The notes: generated by a model from the letters alone, not told the origin. A DNA stretch of 64,000 bases from Breviolum minutum Mf 1.05b.01 (GCA_000507305.1 DF239045.1:252692-316691); one strand, 5' to 3'; shown: positions 11,023 to 22,152, numbered from the stretch's first letter. Numbers and translations are program-made.

Positions 11023-11120
11023 CTTGGTGGTTTGAAAGATTTTTTTATCTTCACCCGACCTGGGAAAGTGATCCAATTTGACAAATATGTTTCAACTGGG
11101 TTGAAACCACCAACCAGTAA
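11023..11120 (+). mobile_element. family A copy, worn
   Basis: TGGTGGTTTGAAAGA, GTGATCCAATTTGACAA and GGTTGAAACCACCAACCAG. Confidence 0.7.
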
Positions 11121-11200
11121 TATACAGTAGAGATTTAATAGAGATTTATATACTATCCAAACAATCAAATTAACAATCAAGGCTTTCCGTTCCAATAAAA

Positions 11201-11270
11201 TCCATGTATGGAATATTCACCTACATTTACCATGAATTTATGCCAAATGAAATATACCATACATGGATCC
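11201..11270. mobile_element. MITE-like hairpin, family D
   Basis: TCCATGTATGGAATATTCAC faces AAATATACCATACATGGA. Confidence 0.8.
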
Positions 11271-11342
11271 TACAGGTTTTGGGGTTTCCTATTTTCAGGG
11301 ACGAACCGTTGATTTTATGGAAACCATTTCTATTCTACATGA

Positions 11343-11402
11343 CTCATTCCTTGGTTCCTTGCTGAGAAAACACGGCAGCTGGTGGTAAGGCATGGCAATC
11401 TG
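11343..11402 (+). CDS. exon candidate, unknown
   Basis: Open frame reading FLAEKTRQLVVRHGNLG up to a GTGAGT at about 11400. The 3' splice site is not clear. The reading stays open past the splice site (ELYLHDVGHVT) before a stop. Confidence 0.2.
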
Positions 11403-11491
11403 GGTGAGTTGTACTTACACGACGTGGGCCATGTGACTTGACGAAAAGACCTTAAACCAATGCTCCGCCATCCGATGATTGAAGCATCAAT

Positions 11492-11620
11492 ACCTTGATG
11501 TCCCAGGAGGTTAGTACGGTTAGGATTCGTAAGTGGGTTCTAACTCTAATATGCCCCATTTATAAGTAGGTTACAACCCATTTAATAACTATTTTCGAAC
11601 TTCCTGGGACATCCAAGTAG
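11492..11620. mobile_element. MITE-like hairpin, family B
   Basis: CTTGATGTCCCAGGAGGTTA faces ACTTCCTGGGACATCCAAG. Confidence 0.8.
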
Positions 11621-12063
11621 TTTTTTCAGGGGTCATTCAATACCACCCATTTTGGGGGTATCAAACTTCATGCAAATTTACGGGAATTTTGAGGGGGTTC
11701 CCTGAGAATAGTGCATGAAGTTTGGGTTGGTAATACAAAGACCCCTGTCTTGGGGACAATCATCTGGATATGAAAACTAAAATCTTCCTCACGACAGAAT
11801 CTCTTATCAAAAAGGCTTGATGATCCCCTACACTCCTGAAAATTAACATGGAACCTGAAAATGTTTTGTTGTTGGAAGAGGAGATTCAAATCAAACTTCC
11901 TGTTTCCATGACAAACACGAGTTCCATTTGTTCACAATTTCGGAAGTGTATTTCAATCCCTCGTCCAATTCACCTCGGAATTTCCCAGGGAGTTTTACAG
12001 GATTTCAGGAGAGATACAGAGGGATGTATCATGGTGACAGTAGATGACTAGGTGGTCACATGG

Positions 12064-12175
12064 TCAGATATACGCTGATAGGTAGAAAAACAGCTAGATA
12101 GATCATGTCAGCAAGATAGCTAGATGGATAGATAGACAATGTCAGATAGATAGATGGATAGCTAGATATGTCAGA
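12064..12175. repeat. GATA-type imperfect repeat
   Basis: Scattered TAGATAGATAGATGGATAG-like units without a clean period. Confidence 0.6.
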
Positions 12176-12452
12176 GAATTTGAGCACCCCATGAGATGGT
12201 TTCTGGAGATATTGCGTGATTTCGTTGAATATCGTCGTGGCCCTCAAACGTAGAGATGGTTCATACACGGTATAAATCATCACGAGCCCCTCCACACCCA
12301 TAATAAGACTCTTATTACTATTTAGCATAATTTTTCTGGGACCAAAATCCTTCCTTGATGAAGTGAGCCCTGGAAAGCTTTCAAAGCATTTAGGGCAATC
12401 AAGAACTAATCAGATAGTGCTTTGATAACAACTATAGACTAACTAGTATAAC

Positions 12453-12541
12453 TAGGTGGTGGTTCCAAACATTTTTTATTTCTACCTCTACGAAATGATC
12501 CAATTTGACTTTTTTTTGGGGGGTTGGTTCAACCACCAACC
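12453..12541 (+). mobile_element. MITE-like element, family A
   Basis: TAGGTGGTGGTTCCAAAC to GGTTCAACCACCAACC. Flanks CTAGTATAAC and ACTATATAAC resemble each other, a possible decayed 10-bp target duplication. Confidence 0.75.
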
Positions 12542-12555
12542 AACTATATAACCTG

Positions 12556-12730
12556 TTTTTCACAGATCATAGCTAGCGCCACCCATTTTGAACAGCTGGA
12601 CCTTGCAGGAGGCCATTACCTTGGGGATTTTGCCCAGGGTTTTTTTTCGGTCGACCGGAGAACTGAAAAACTCTGAGGTGCCATTGGCGTTGCTGCATAA
12701 TACCAAAAGTTGTTTGGTGGGCTTAAAACT
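12556..12730 (-). CDS. exon candidate on minus strand, unknown
   Basis: The - strand reads PTKQLLVLCSNANGTSEFFS and then KTLGKIPKVMASCKVQLFKM before a stop. The bias toward basic residues looks coding, but splice borders are ambiguous and homopolymer runs may be inflated. Confidence 0.2.
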
Positions 12731-13726
12731 TTGGGGCAACTCGGCGGCCAAAAAAAGGTGGGCCCCCAAAAAACGAAGGAAATACATGGGATTTATAAAT
12801 CCGTGGGTTTTGGGGGTGAACAAAAAAAAGAGCGTACCCATTTATATGGCCATTTATAGGGGGGTATAACGCCATTGAAATTAGTAAGGGCCCACTTTGT
12901 TGCAGTTTTTTTGGTGAGAAAAAGGTGGCGCAAATTTTGACACACCCAGAGGTTGATTCAGCAAAGGAATTTGATGTCAATGAAGTTTCAGTCAGCGTTT
13001 TTTTCGGTTGAAATTGGTTCGCTCTTAAAAGTTGGTGGAATCATGACTCTAACTCTACACTTTCAGTATACCAGCTGGAAAGTAGATGGGGTAACACCCA
13101 TTAGTCTTGGTTTATCATGGCCCCCGTATCCTAAAATCCACCGAACTTGGGAGTTGAAAGTCATCTACTTTCACCATTTAAGACTCATCCTGGTGGTGTT
13201 TTTTCCATGTGTTTCTTTGCTTCCACCCTTGAACTTGGGAACTACACATCCCAATTTTGAGAACGAAACAATTGTGGTAGTAATAGATATGTTTGCCATT
13301 TTTTGCCCCGAGAATTGGGGAAGATTACAATGTTGACTAATAATAATCTGTTTTAGCAGATAGTTTTTTTAGCGGAAATTCTCTCTCGAAACCAAGTTCA
13401 ACCCTGAATTAATGGAGTTCTGAAAAATATGACTGCTGAAAGGCTTACCTTACAATCCTTAAAATAACTTCAATTCCCCAAAAAAGGAACTACCTGGAAC
13501 TAGGCGTACGGCTCATAAATGTCCGTAACGTTTTATACGTTTCAGTCTTTTTGAGAACCAAATTGAAATCGAAATACTATTGGTGAGTGGGAAGCATCAA
13601 CCGAATATTGTTTTAGGGTGCCATTTACATTGGAGGGAATCTTTCACATCGTTATTACTATGGGTTTTACACCAAAAATGTCGCTTTTGAATCGCCCGCA
13701 ACTATGGTGGAAATCATGTTTTCATC

Positions 13727-13727
13727 C

Positions 13728-13762
<35 letters not shown>

Positions 13763-13769
13763 GGCATCG

Positions 13770-13813
<44 letters not shown>

Positions 13814-13820
13814 GTCATAG

Positions 13821-13860
<40 letters not shown>

Positions 13861-13896
13861 GATCATCATCATCTTCATCATCATCATCGTCATCAT
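13727..13896. repeat. imperfect CAT/ATG microsatellite
   Basis: (CAT)n with CGT, CGG and CTT interruptions. Read on the - strand it extends the frame of the neighbouring 72-bp repeat into a poly-Asp run. Confidence 0.95.
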
Positions 13897-14155
13897 CATG
13901 TGTTAAAGCATGTACCGAAGCAGTCCATTCCGTAGCACTTTGAACACGGGTTACATTACAGCTTTGGGCATGTGTTAAAGTATGTACCGAAGCAGTCCAT
14001 TCCGTAGCACTTTGAACACGGGTTACATTACAGCTTTGGGCATGTGTTAAAGTATGTACCGAAGCAGTCCATTCCGTAGCACTTTGAACACGGGTTACAT
14101 TACAGCTTCGGACATGTGTTAAAGTATGTACCGAAGCAGTCCATTCCGTAGCACT
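13897..14155 (-). repeat. 72-bp tandem repeat, frame-keeping
   Basis: Three complete 72-bp units and part of a fourth start at 13897, 13969, 14041 and 14113. The copies are nearly identical. As 72 is 3 x 24, the - strand stays open through all of them, each unit giving 24 residues such as SATEWTASVHTLTH plus CNVTRVQ. The + strand has a stop in every unit. It could encode a repeat protein with a poly-Asp tail or be a non-coding minisatellite. Confidence 0.85.
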
Positions 14156-14394
14156 TTCAAGAGCAAACAGGGCTTTGTTCCGTGTCAAAAATGCACATTT
14201 CTCTCCCCCAGCAGGTTTAGCACGTTTTGTGCACGCTACGAAAACACCAGGGCCTCGCGTGTTCACGACGTATGAAAACATTGAAAACCACACGGACATC
14301 TGTAAGCCGTAGGCCAACTACATAGTTCACCATTTTTAGGCAACGAAAGTGGCTGTTTTTAGGGGGCACCTATGGTGGATACCAAGTTTCCTCC

Positions 14395-15085
14395 ATGACC
14401 TTCAGCAATTTCTCCACATACAGCGATGGTGGAAAATGGCAACAAAATTTTCTAGATGTGTGTGCAGGGGCATCTCGACCTCTCAGTTCGGCCATTTTGG
14501 CCCTTGGTGGTGACGTGTGTTCATATGATATTCTCGTACATTCATCAGACGATCTGCTTTGCGACTCCTCCTACGAGCAGCCAGTGGGATTGTTGCATAT
14601 GGTTGTGGCTCACCTACTTGTCGAGATTATAGCAGGTTGAAATTGAAACCCAATAGTCCCCGTGCTATTCGCACTCCGGATCGATTGTCTGGAATACCAG
14701 GCCTCACTCCATCAGAGCGCCAATGCATTCATGACAGCTACACTATGTTGAGTCGCACAGTCATGGTCTTAACATTGGTGTACTTGTCAGGTGGACACGT
14801 GCACTTGGAACAGCCGCAGAACGCAATGAGTTGGTTGGAGCAAGTGGTTCAATCTTTCATTAGACAGATTTCACCTCATTGTGTCATTATTGCAGCATGT
14901 TGTTACGGTGCCTCTTGGGACAAGGCCTGGCTTCTGGCCACTTCGTTTCCTCCAATTCAGACATTAGCAGGACTATGCCCACATCCTCGGGGCACTCATG
15001 AAAGCGTCATTGGCACTCGTGGTTCAAGTTGATGGAAATTTTCACGTCTCAACGGCTGTTTTCCAGGTATTACGCGAACATGGAC
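14395..15085 (+). pseudogene. DNA (C5)-methyltransferase-like domain of a retroelement-type polyprotein, decayed
   Basis: The reading frame shifts near 14575. Upstream: FLDVCAGASRPLSSAIL (SAM-binding, motif I-like) and DVCSYDIL. Downstream: AYGCGSPTCRDYSRLKLK (motif IV-like Cys loop), GGHVHLEQPQNAMSWLEQ (motif VI-like Glu) and CPHPRGTHESVIGTR. This order is known from a Rossmann-fold methyltransferase-like region common in dinoflagellate retroelement-type proteins (established from memory of the family). A few codons seem lost at the shift and a TGA stands at about 15031, so it is a relic. A family A element interrupts the sequence at 15103. Confidence 0.75.
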
Positions 15086-15102
15086 TACCCAAAAATATGA
15101 TC

Positions 15103-15198
15103 TGGGTGGTGGTTTCAACTATTTTGTATTTTCACCCCAACCTGGGGAAATGATCCAATTTGACCAATCTTTTTCAAATGGGTTGAAACCACCAACTA
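15103..15198 (+). mobile_element. MITE-like element, family A
   Basis: TGGGTGGTGGTTTCAAC to GGTTGAAACCACCAACTA. It lies just downstream of the methyltransferase-like relic, perhaps inside its former reading frame. Confidence 0.85.
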
Positions 15199-15250
15199 GT
15201 TTTGCTTCAACATTCTTGTGTACGGGGATTGATTTTTTTTTTGGTGTGCA

Positions 15251-15345
15251 GAAGTCCATGAGACCTTCTGTCGCAATGCTTTCCGGAAAACACCGCGCAA
15301 AAGAAATGATCGTTCACAGCGTCCAACGACGAAAAAACAGTCATC
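15251..15345 (+). CDS. exon candidate, unknown
   Basis: A T-rich tract ends in ggtgtgcag at 15250. The next bases are open in two frames (KSMRPSVAMLSGKHRAKEM, or one base earlier EVHETFCRNAFRKTPRKRN). No clear 5' splice site. Confidence 0.25.
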
Positions 15346-15405
15346 TTTCAAATGATTCGTCAGATTTATCACCAACAAAAACTCACTCTGAAATCAAGCC
15401 CACAG

Positions 15406-15482
15406 CATCCATGATATATTTCCCTACATTTACCATAAAAATCAACATGCATGTAGCTGAATATATACCAGTCCTATGGATT
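15406..15482. mobile_element. MITE-like hairpin, family D
   Basis: ATCCATGATATATTTCCC, then ATTTACCATAAAAATCAAC and ATGTAGCTGAATATATACC. Confidence 0.75.
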
Positions 15483-15914
15483 TAAAAAGAGGGTAACTGC
15501 TTCATCTGCTCTAACCACCCATCACCGAGGCGCCGAGCATCCCAACGTGGAACGGAAACTCCGTGAGTTTGGTGCTATCTTGGGTGCTGTGGGCTTCTCC
15601 AGTCGCTTGGATTCGTTGCGTTTGTAGTCGTGTTTTTTTCGATGGAGAAAGATGAGGGTTTTCGATGGAGATCCAAAAACACAAAAAACTGTGTGAATTT
15701 TTGGTGGCAAGGATTTTTGTTGAAATCATCTTAAGGAATTGACGAAATGATTTAGAAGACACAGGATTGATTTTGGGAGAGCTGGAGATGGGGTATCATC
15801 TGTAGCCTATTTTCGAGAACTCCAGAATCACGCAAGTCAGAGGGTTGGTTAGCAAGAGTTTGGTAAATGTTTTTTTTGCCAGGAAATGTTGTGCCTTGTT
15901 TTGGGCATACATAT

Positions 15915-16009
15915 CCCAGATGCTCCAATGTACCGAATATTTACGTACACATTTACCATGGAATTTTAGTCAAAATGTAGGTGAATATTGCATATATGGA
16001 GCATCTGGG
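15915..16009. mobile_element. MITE-like hairpin, family D variant
   Basis: D-type interior, but the outer arms are CCCAGATGCTCC and GGAGCATCTGGG, extending the usual terminal repeat. Confidence 0.8.
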
Positions 16010-16282
16010 TATGGTTTACACCCTCGCGTTTTGCTGCTCCAAACCCGTGGAGTTTTCCGCGAAGTGTCCGGCTCGGTACTTCTCGTTCTAGGTTCCGGCG
16101 CTAGTGAGAGGGGGTAAGCATGTACTGGTAGTAGAACACCGACATTAACCCTCATTACTCATAGTTCAACGCTCCTCTGCTAATCACTTACTTGTCCGAG
16201 ACCAGACTTCTACTTTTCAAAAAAACTGTTCGTACCACTGAAAAAAAGTGTGACGACGGCTCACTTCTCCAATAACCCAAAC

Positions 16283-16363
16283 AATCCATGTATGGTATAT
16301 TTTACCTACATTTACCATAAAAATCAACCATTCATGTAGGTGAAATATACCAGTCCCATGGAT
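16283..16363. mobile_element. MITE-like hairpin, family D
   Basis: ATCCATGTATGGTATATTTT, CATTTACCATAAAAATCAAC, ATGTAGGTGAAATATACC. Confidence 0.85.
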
Positions 16364-16514
16364 GGTATGGGTAATAGTCGCTGTTTTTTAATTTCCCACC
16401 CACCCCCCAAAAAAGGTGCTTCAACCGTTGGGGGCCCGCAACGACCCATTTTGGGACAAGTCCAGGTCATGTTCAATCTGTCCTGGCGGGTGATGTACAG
16501 GTGGGGGAAGTTGG

Positions 16515-16685
16515 TACTTGGAGGATCATCCCAGGACGGACGGATACGTGGTTAATAACCATGGTGATCGGTTGCGTCCCCAAGACCTGAGGTTATGGGA
16601 CCCCTTCCAAATGACCGAACTTCATGGCGGTAATAAACAGGGGTGATCCTGACCACTTACAAGTCCTGGGATGATCCTCCAAGTA
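16515..16685. mobile_element. MITE-like hairpin, family C
   Basis: TACTTGGAGGATCATCCCAG faces CTGGGATGATCCTCCAAGTA across about 130 bp. Confidence 0.9.
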
Positions 16686-16849
16686 GGGTCAAGGTTGCAC
16701 AGGTTGCACGTGGCACTGGGAGACCTCTCCATCTGAAAAATTCTGGCCAAAAAACATGTGGAAAAGAAGCAGATGCCAAGAGTTCCCAATGAAAAACAGC
16801 AAAAATCACGGGATTTCATATTCCGATATGCTCCACGTATGGTATTCAA

Positions 16850-16972
16850 GTCAAATTTCATCGCGACCTCACATGGGTTCCTCACCCCCAAAATGTTGGT
16901 TTAGTAAGGGAAATCCGTGGCTATTTCAGGGAAATCTAGGGTGGTGAAATATGATGAACCATTTGGCCAGAT
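16850..16972. mobile_element. family G copy, left end worn
   Basis: TTTAGTAAGGGAAATCC, CAGGGAAATCTAGGGTGG and CATTTGGCCAG are shared with the intact copies. Confidence 0.65.
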
Positions 16973-16984
16973 GGTATATACAAG

Positions 16985-17046
16985 TACCTGGGGAAATGAT
17001 CCAATTTCACTCATATTTTTCAGATGGGTTGGTTCAACCACCAACT
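16985..17046 (+). mobile_element. family A right half
   Basis: CCTGGGGAAATGATCCAATT through GGTTCAACCACCAACTA. It abuts the family G copy. Confidence 0.7.
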
Positions 17047-17589
17047 AGATAGGAAAGTGCCCGTTTTTTTGGGGGGCAACTGGATTGCTGTTTTTAGGGG
17101 GTTCAAGTTGATGGAGATTAACATCGCAACGGTTGTTTTCCCGGCTGGTTTTGGGGGATTGTAGTAATAAGCCATCATAAGAATCCCTATGAACCAATCA
17201 GTATAATGGAATTTTCGAACGTTGCTCACTTTTTGTGTCTTTTTGGTGCTTTGGCTTATATTCGGCTTGGATGAGGGACATGTTGCGGCAACTGCGATTG
17301 TTTGATTTGCATTGTCGGATGAGGTTGGTAGTTTTCACTTTCAAATGCTAGACGATTTCACTATTACAACTACCTCGTAGGTGTTGTATCATTTTGATGG
17401 TAGCTAGCATTTTTGATGATGTTGGTACCTAGCCTAGCAATGAATCGTTGCAACTGGTTGTTTGGCTTGTTCTCAGCGGGGGTTTTTACCTACCCTGGCT
17501 ATCTATCTAACATCATAACCTCGCCCGCCCGGTGATGCATGGGAATCCCGTCATTCTGATTTGCTCACGACTCCAAAGAAAAAGCACGA

Positions 17590-17652
17590 AGCAGGTGATT
17601 CAAATCCTTGACCTTAACTTTATCCCCCTAATTCCTTGGAGGTCACGATTCT
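17590..17652. repeat. family Q repeat
   Basis: GCAGGTGATTCAAATCC, TTTATCCCCC, TTGGAGGTCACG. Related copies lie at about 24538-24600, 49778-49840, 58416-58470 and 59583-59665. Confidence 0.6.
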
Positions 17653-17674
17653 CCTCCAACCTTTGATTTGGGGT

Positions 17675-17779
17675 TACACCCCCGAAATTTAACATGGAAC
17701 CTGAAAATGATGGTTTCCAAAAGGAACCTCCTTTTGCAGGGACTTCTTTTCAGGTTCCATGTTAAATTTCAGGGGTGTA
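17675..17779. mobile_element. MITE-like hairpin, family N
   Basis: TACACCCCCGAAATTTAAC faces GTTAAATTTCAGGGGTGTA. The inner ATGGAACCTGAAAA is also repeated inverted. Confidence 0.9.
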
Positions 17780-17911
17780 CTCATGGAATCGAAAAAAAAA
17801 AACATGGAAGTTGAACAGCTCGGCCCGTTGGTTGGAAGTGGAGGGTTAATCGAAGGTGAGGTTGGATTCCAGTGGGTGAAATAACACCCTGACAAAACCT
17901 CCATAAATTGA

Positions 17912-18005
17912 CCACCTGGAAAGCCAAGTGCCCTATTTTTAAGGCAATAGTTGCTGGTTTTTGGGGTAAAGTTGCCTCAAAAAATAGGACACTTGGCGTT
18001 CCAGG
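17912..18005. mobile_element. hairpin with 30-bp-class arms
   Basis: CCTGGAAAGCCAAGTGCCC faces GGACACTTGGCGTTCCAGG, and AAGGCAA faces TTGCCTC. Single copy here. Confidence 0.8.
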
Positions 18006-18342
18006 CAGGTGAAATATTCAACCCATGGTAATCCCAACCATTGATCCATCCACAAACCCGTCAAAAGGGGACATCCTGAGCATCCCTTTTAAGAAAAAGG
18101 CGAAGCTTGGGGTGAGCTGTTCAACTTTGGGGGCTGCAAATGTTGGAGGGCATTTTAGAGGGTGGTTTCAATTGCCAATATTGCCATCTTACTTCACATA
18201 CCAAGCGACCGTATACTGGGATGTCCATGGAAGTTAGTAGGTAACTAGCTAGTAAGGTGGTTTATGACTTATTTTACAGAACTTACAACCTACTTAGAGG
18301 GACTATAGTTACTAAGTACCATGGATTAGCACACCCTGCCGA

Positions 18343-18393
18343 ATTTTGCCAGGCGCTGCAAGAGATGTTACGTGTCTTCACCTCGCAGGAGAT
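18343..18393 (+). CDS. short exon candidate
   Basis: EFCQALQEMLRVFTSQE is open and coding-like between unique flanks. The splice sites are weak (cctgc before, then GATTTT after GAG, which is neither GT nor GC). Confidence 0.15.
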
Positions 18394-19272
18394 TTTTTAA
18401 AAAAAATGAACTCTGCTGAAGTTTCAATGGGAAGTATGTCAAGTCTGCAATCCTGTGTTTTTTTTTAAACTCAAAAAATGCCGTTTTTGGCACCTCAAAT
18501 AAGTAAGTGCCCTAAATTGTGAAAAAAAAGAATCGGGACTGCATGATTTCTTAGTGCAGTTTTTTTCTTGGGCTGGGGGAGTTTAAGTTACTGTATGAGT
18601 CCTGAATTTTGTCATCATCAGTCGCGGTAAGCTCACTGTTGTTAGCTTGGTGGAAAAAAACAACAGACGTAAGGTTTCCCAACTTTTGCCGCAAAATCTG
18701 CGAACTGTGCGAAAAAGTGATGAGCTTAAATAAACATTGGATGACCGGTTTCTCCCTACTAAATGACGAGCAAATGAGCAATGAGATGGGAGTTGAGCAC
18801 CGAATTTCTACCATTTGGACCCCAAAACTCGTGAAAGTCTGAAGGATTTTGAGGCCTCAACATATGGGTTACGAAAGCCTCCCAAAAAAAAACGTGGTAA
18901 CTTCTCATTTTGGGCCAAACAAAAAATCACCAGGAGCACTTGCTTCACATTGATTTACATGAATGGGAGCGCGAAGAGGTGGCGTCTTGTGGTGTTGTCC
19001 TAAGCTGATCGGATCACGGCTGGGTCAACCCGCGGGGCCTAGTTAGCTGGGCCTTAAGGGAAACCCCAAGCCCCCCCCAAAAAAAGGCCTCATTTCTGGG
19101 GTAGGTTGACCAGTCATGAACCCTTGGGTCTCAAGTTGTAGGTTGACTTCCGAATTTTATGTCGAGGTTTTTGAGGGCATGTTATGGGAATATGTTTATC
19201 CAGGAAGCTTTGAACAGCTGCACTTTGATGGGTTGATGGTAATGGTGTTAAGGCTAAAGAACACCAAAGAAG

Positions 19273-19408
19273 TACTGTTGATGGTTCAGACATCCCATTC
19301 CCAAAGTTTGGTTGGTGCTAAAACCCGTCCGAAAAATAATGGTAGATTTCAGCTACCTTTCCCTCAATAGGTGAGTTTTACCGGATTTCTTTCTGAACCA
19401 TCAAGAGT
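19273..19408. mobile_element. family E copy, divergent
   Basis: TACTGTTGATGGTTCAGAC faces CTGAACCATCAAGAGTA. Confidence 0.7.
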
Positions 19409-19593
19409 ATGAAAGCGTATCCACTCCTTCAAAAGAATACCAGGCTCAACCTGGTGAAAATTTGGAGTTCGGAGTTCGTGCCCTTAAAACCTTGGGGGCC
19501 CCCATGCTTCCAGTTATGATTTTTCAGATGGCTTGAAGCCATTTGCATTAGTAATTACAAGTACGTATAGTAAGAGATACTGTATACCTTCCC

Positions 19594-19982
19594 TACTGTT
19601 GATGGAAGAAATCCTGCACCAGTTGATATGATAGTATATCCCACAATTTTCAGGGTTTCATACAAGCCAGTCAATCTGTGCCACAACCAGCAGTCGACCC
19701 AAGACCACCAGCCACTGGACCAGAGACACACAAGGCTCCCACCAGCCCAGCCCAGTGCAGGACATGATCCCAAGACGGTACCATCCATGCCTTCCAGGCC
19801 AAACCATCCATGGGTGGATCCCAGATCACTCACCAGGCCTCCATATCACAAGAGGAATGTACCTAGAATCAAGAACGGTGTGGTGGACTGCATGTTCTTT
19901 GACTTCCAATGGTATTGGCGGCTGGTGGATGTGCTCTCCAGTGGCGCGTTTGGGCCGTGCCGGAGTTCTTCCATCAACAGTA
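19594..19982. mobile_element. family E element carrying foreign DNA (Pack-MITE-like)
   Basis: Ends are normal: TACTGTTGATGGAAGAAATC and TTCTTCCATCAACAGTA. Typical copies are about 105 bp, but this one is 389 bp. After the usual left half (to about 19668) come roughly 300 bp found in no other copy here. They are GC-richer, open, and rich in Pro (QPAVDPRPPATGPETHKAP in one frame). This is how an element that has picked up host coding sequence would look. Confidence 0.7.
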
Positions 19983-20584
19983 GGTTCCATGGAAACCCCT
20001 GATTAAATCAATTCATCCACAGCCATTTTCTATGGGTTATTTGTTTGTAGAAGCAAACTACACCGTTGAATCTGAGGGGTTTCACCTGATTTTCACTCAA
20101 AAATGGCACATTATTTTTGGTGTCAAGAAAGTTTTTTTTGTTTCAACCAAGAGACACCTCAAGAATTGCTAAGGTCAATGTAATCACAACCTCTTGACTC
20201 AACGAAAAAAACCTATCGCAAAAAAAATACCAACAGGAAGCCACCGGTTTTTTTTCCAACCATGCCTGGAAAACAAGTTGCTGTTAATTTCCATCAACTT
20301 TACCCCTGAAACCAGCAATCCAGTTGCCTAAAATTATGGTACTTTCCTATGTTTTCCAACCACTTGTTTTTGTTCGCTGCCGCAAGGCGTTTGAAAGCCT
20401 TCGAATGATCCTTAGGCGAAATAAACGATCACCATGGTTCTTAACCACGTATCCAACTCCTGGGATGATCCTCCTTAAGTAAATTAACGGCTGGTTCATC
20501 TAAAGATCACCCAATTGAATCCCAGAAAATCATTTGAACCAAAACCTCCATTTTAATAGGTTCAAAATCTTCATGTTCGAGGTT

Positions 20585-20730
20585 CTACTTCAAGAATCAT
20601 GCCAGGACGGACTCGTAAGTGGTTAGGATCGCCCCCATTGATAGGCCATGAAAATGGCCATTTTATCAGGGGACTAACTCACTATGGGGACTTACCATCA
20701 CCATGCTATCTGGGATAATTCTCCAAGTAG
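20585..20730. mobile_element. MITE-like element, family C
   Basis: TACTTCAAGAATCATGCCAG faces CTGGGATAATTCTCCAAGTA. Both arms carry substitutions. Confidence 0.7.
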
Positions 20731-20975
20731 TTTTCAGTGTTTTTTGAGGTTCTACAGCAGAGTTGGATGATCCAACCCAAGTAGTGGATTTTCATATATG
20801 ATTTCCCAATTTCCATACAATAAGGGAGAAACTCATCAACCCAATTTTTTGGGGGATTGGAATATACCCATTGTAAGGTGTATATACATCCATTGTACAC
20901 TGTTAATTTTCCAGGCTATACCACTTAGATATACCACTTATAGTCCTTGCCAATTGGATGATGAAAAATGCTACA

Positions 20976-21130
20976 TACTGTTGATGGTTCAGAAATCCCA
21001 AACAACCACCTGGGATGTACGTATATATATTATATATATATATATATTTATTTATAAAACCTTGTAATTTAATGGGTTTGAAGCACCAACCTCAACTGGT
21101 GATCGCCGGATATCTGAACCACCAACAGTA
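20976..21130. mobile_element. family E with internal AT microsatellite
   Basis: TACTGTTGATGGTTCAGAAA and CTGAACCACCAACAGTA enclose CACCTGGGATGTACG and a TATATA run (about 21021-21055). Confidence 0.8.
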
Positions 21131-21199
21131 TCATCCCACCTTTTTACTAAGGGAACCAGGGCCCACGGCTTGCCTGTGACCCCAAGTCCTTGGCGCCAG

Positions 21200-21304
21200 G
21201 ATTCCGCAGCCTTGGATTATGCCTCCCGACGTTGGCCTCCACCGGAGGCGGAGAGGGCTGGGGCGGATGGATGGATGAAGATGGATGATGAAGGGAGCGT
21301 GAAA
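21200..21304 (+). CDS. exon candidate 1 of an unknown + strand gene
   Basis: Exactly 35 codons between ggcgccag and a perfect GTAAGT. Reads DSAALDYASRRWPPPEAE then RAGADGWMKMDDEGSVK. Phase 0 on both sides, GC-rich. It is followed by two more splice-bounded pieces and a possible fourth within 1.2 kb. I do not recognise the protein. Confidence 0.55.
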
Positions 21305-21935
21305 GTAAGTGGAAAGCTGGATTTTCTTGGAAACCCCAAAAATATTATATAGAAATTCAGAAATCACATATATTTGGATATATTTTGAAATGATGTTTGT
21401 GTGTGTGTGTGTTTGATAGGGTATTTTCTTTGATGTGTGCTATAGGTGCTTTTGTTTGTTCAGACTAAGACCAATTTGGGGTTAGGCTATTTTTTTCGGG
21501 GGGGAAGGAAAAGTACTTTTTGCCAAGCATGCCTTCAAAAAACACAATTTCCAAGTTGTGTTACTTTGTTCACATGTTGATTTGGTCGTTTGTGTGTGTG
21601 TGTGTTTTTCGCCAAATAAATATCGATTCCAAATTATTAGTAGACCAAAAACAGCCAGGTGATCCTGAATGATGAAAAAAACACCAAGTAGTAGCCCTCA
21701 CTCATCTTTTTAACCATCCTAAAAGATGCAGCCAAGGCATAAACTCATGGGAAGGATGATGAATTTGTTTTAAAAAAACGCTATGTGATAAGTGCTAGTA
21801 AGGGGGAGTTCTTTGGAAGCAGGAGTAAAACCATCACTTCAAGTTCTTTGCTGAATTTTCGCGACTTTAACGTTGAACGGTGTAATTTTTTGTTGCTGGA
21901 TCCTGTGGGTGTTTTGTTTTTTTCTGAAACGACAG

Positions 21936-22065
21936 GAAAGTGGTCCCAATGAGCAGAACCAAATGTTGTTGTACCCCAAGAGTCGTGAAGAAGCCGAGCA
22001 GAATGAATCAACCCTATATGAAGCCAAAAACCCATCGGCATGTATGAGACGAAAGGTATATTTAG
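21936..22065 (+). CDS. exon candidate 2 of the same gene
   Basis: A T-rich tract ends in aaacgacag. The frame reads ESGPNEQNQMLLYPKSREEA, EQNESTLYEAKNPSACMRRK, VYL, then G|GTAAGAG at 22066. An alternative end at 22055 (AAG|GTATAT) also keeps the frame. With the longer end it closes in phase 1 and fits the next exon. The protein is hydrophilic and Glu/Asn-rich. Confidence 0.55.
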
Positions 22066-22152
22066 GTAAGAGACCCCTCTGGTACGTACCCCTTTTTGGT
22101 CAAGTATAGGTGCTACATAACCACAAATTCCATGGTGTTTTCTGTTTCTCAG

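Noticed and set aside
10797..11195. 132-codon minus-strand frame
   Set aside because: It runs through a family A copy and AT-rich intergenic sequence; chance openness.
12953..13336. 127-codon plus-strand frame
   Set aside because: Mostly T-rich intron-like sequence ending in worn repeat; only the first part (EVDSAKEFDVNE-like reading in another frame) looked protein-like, without a donor.
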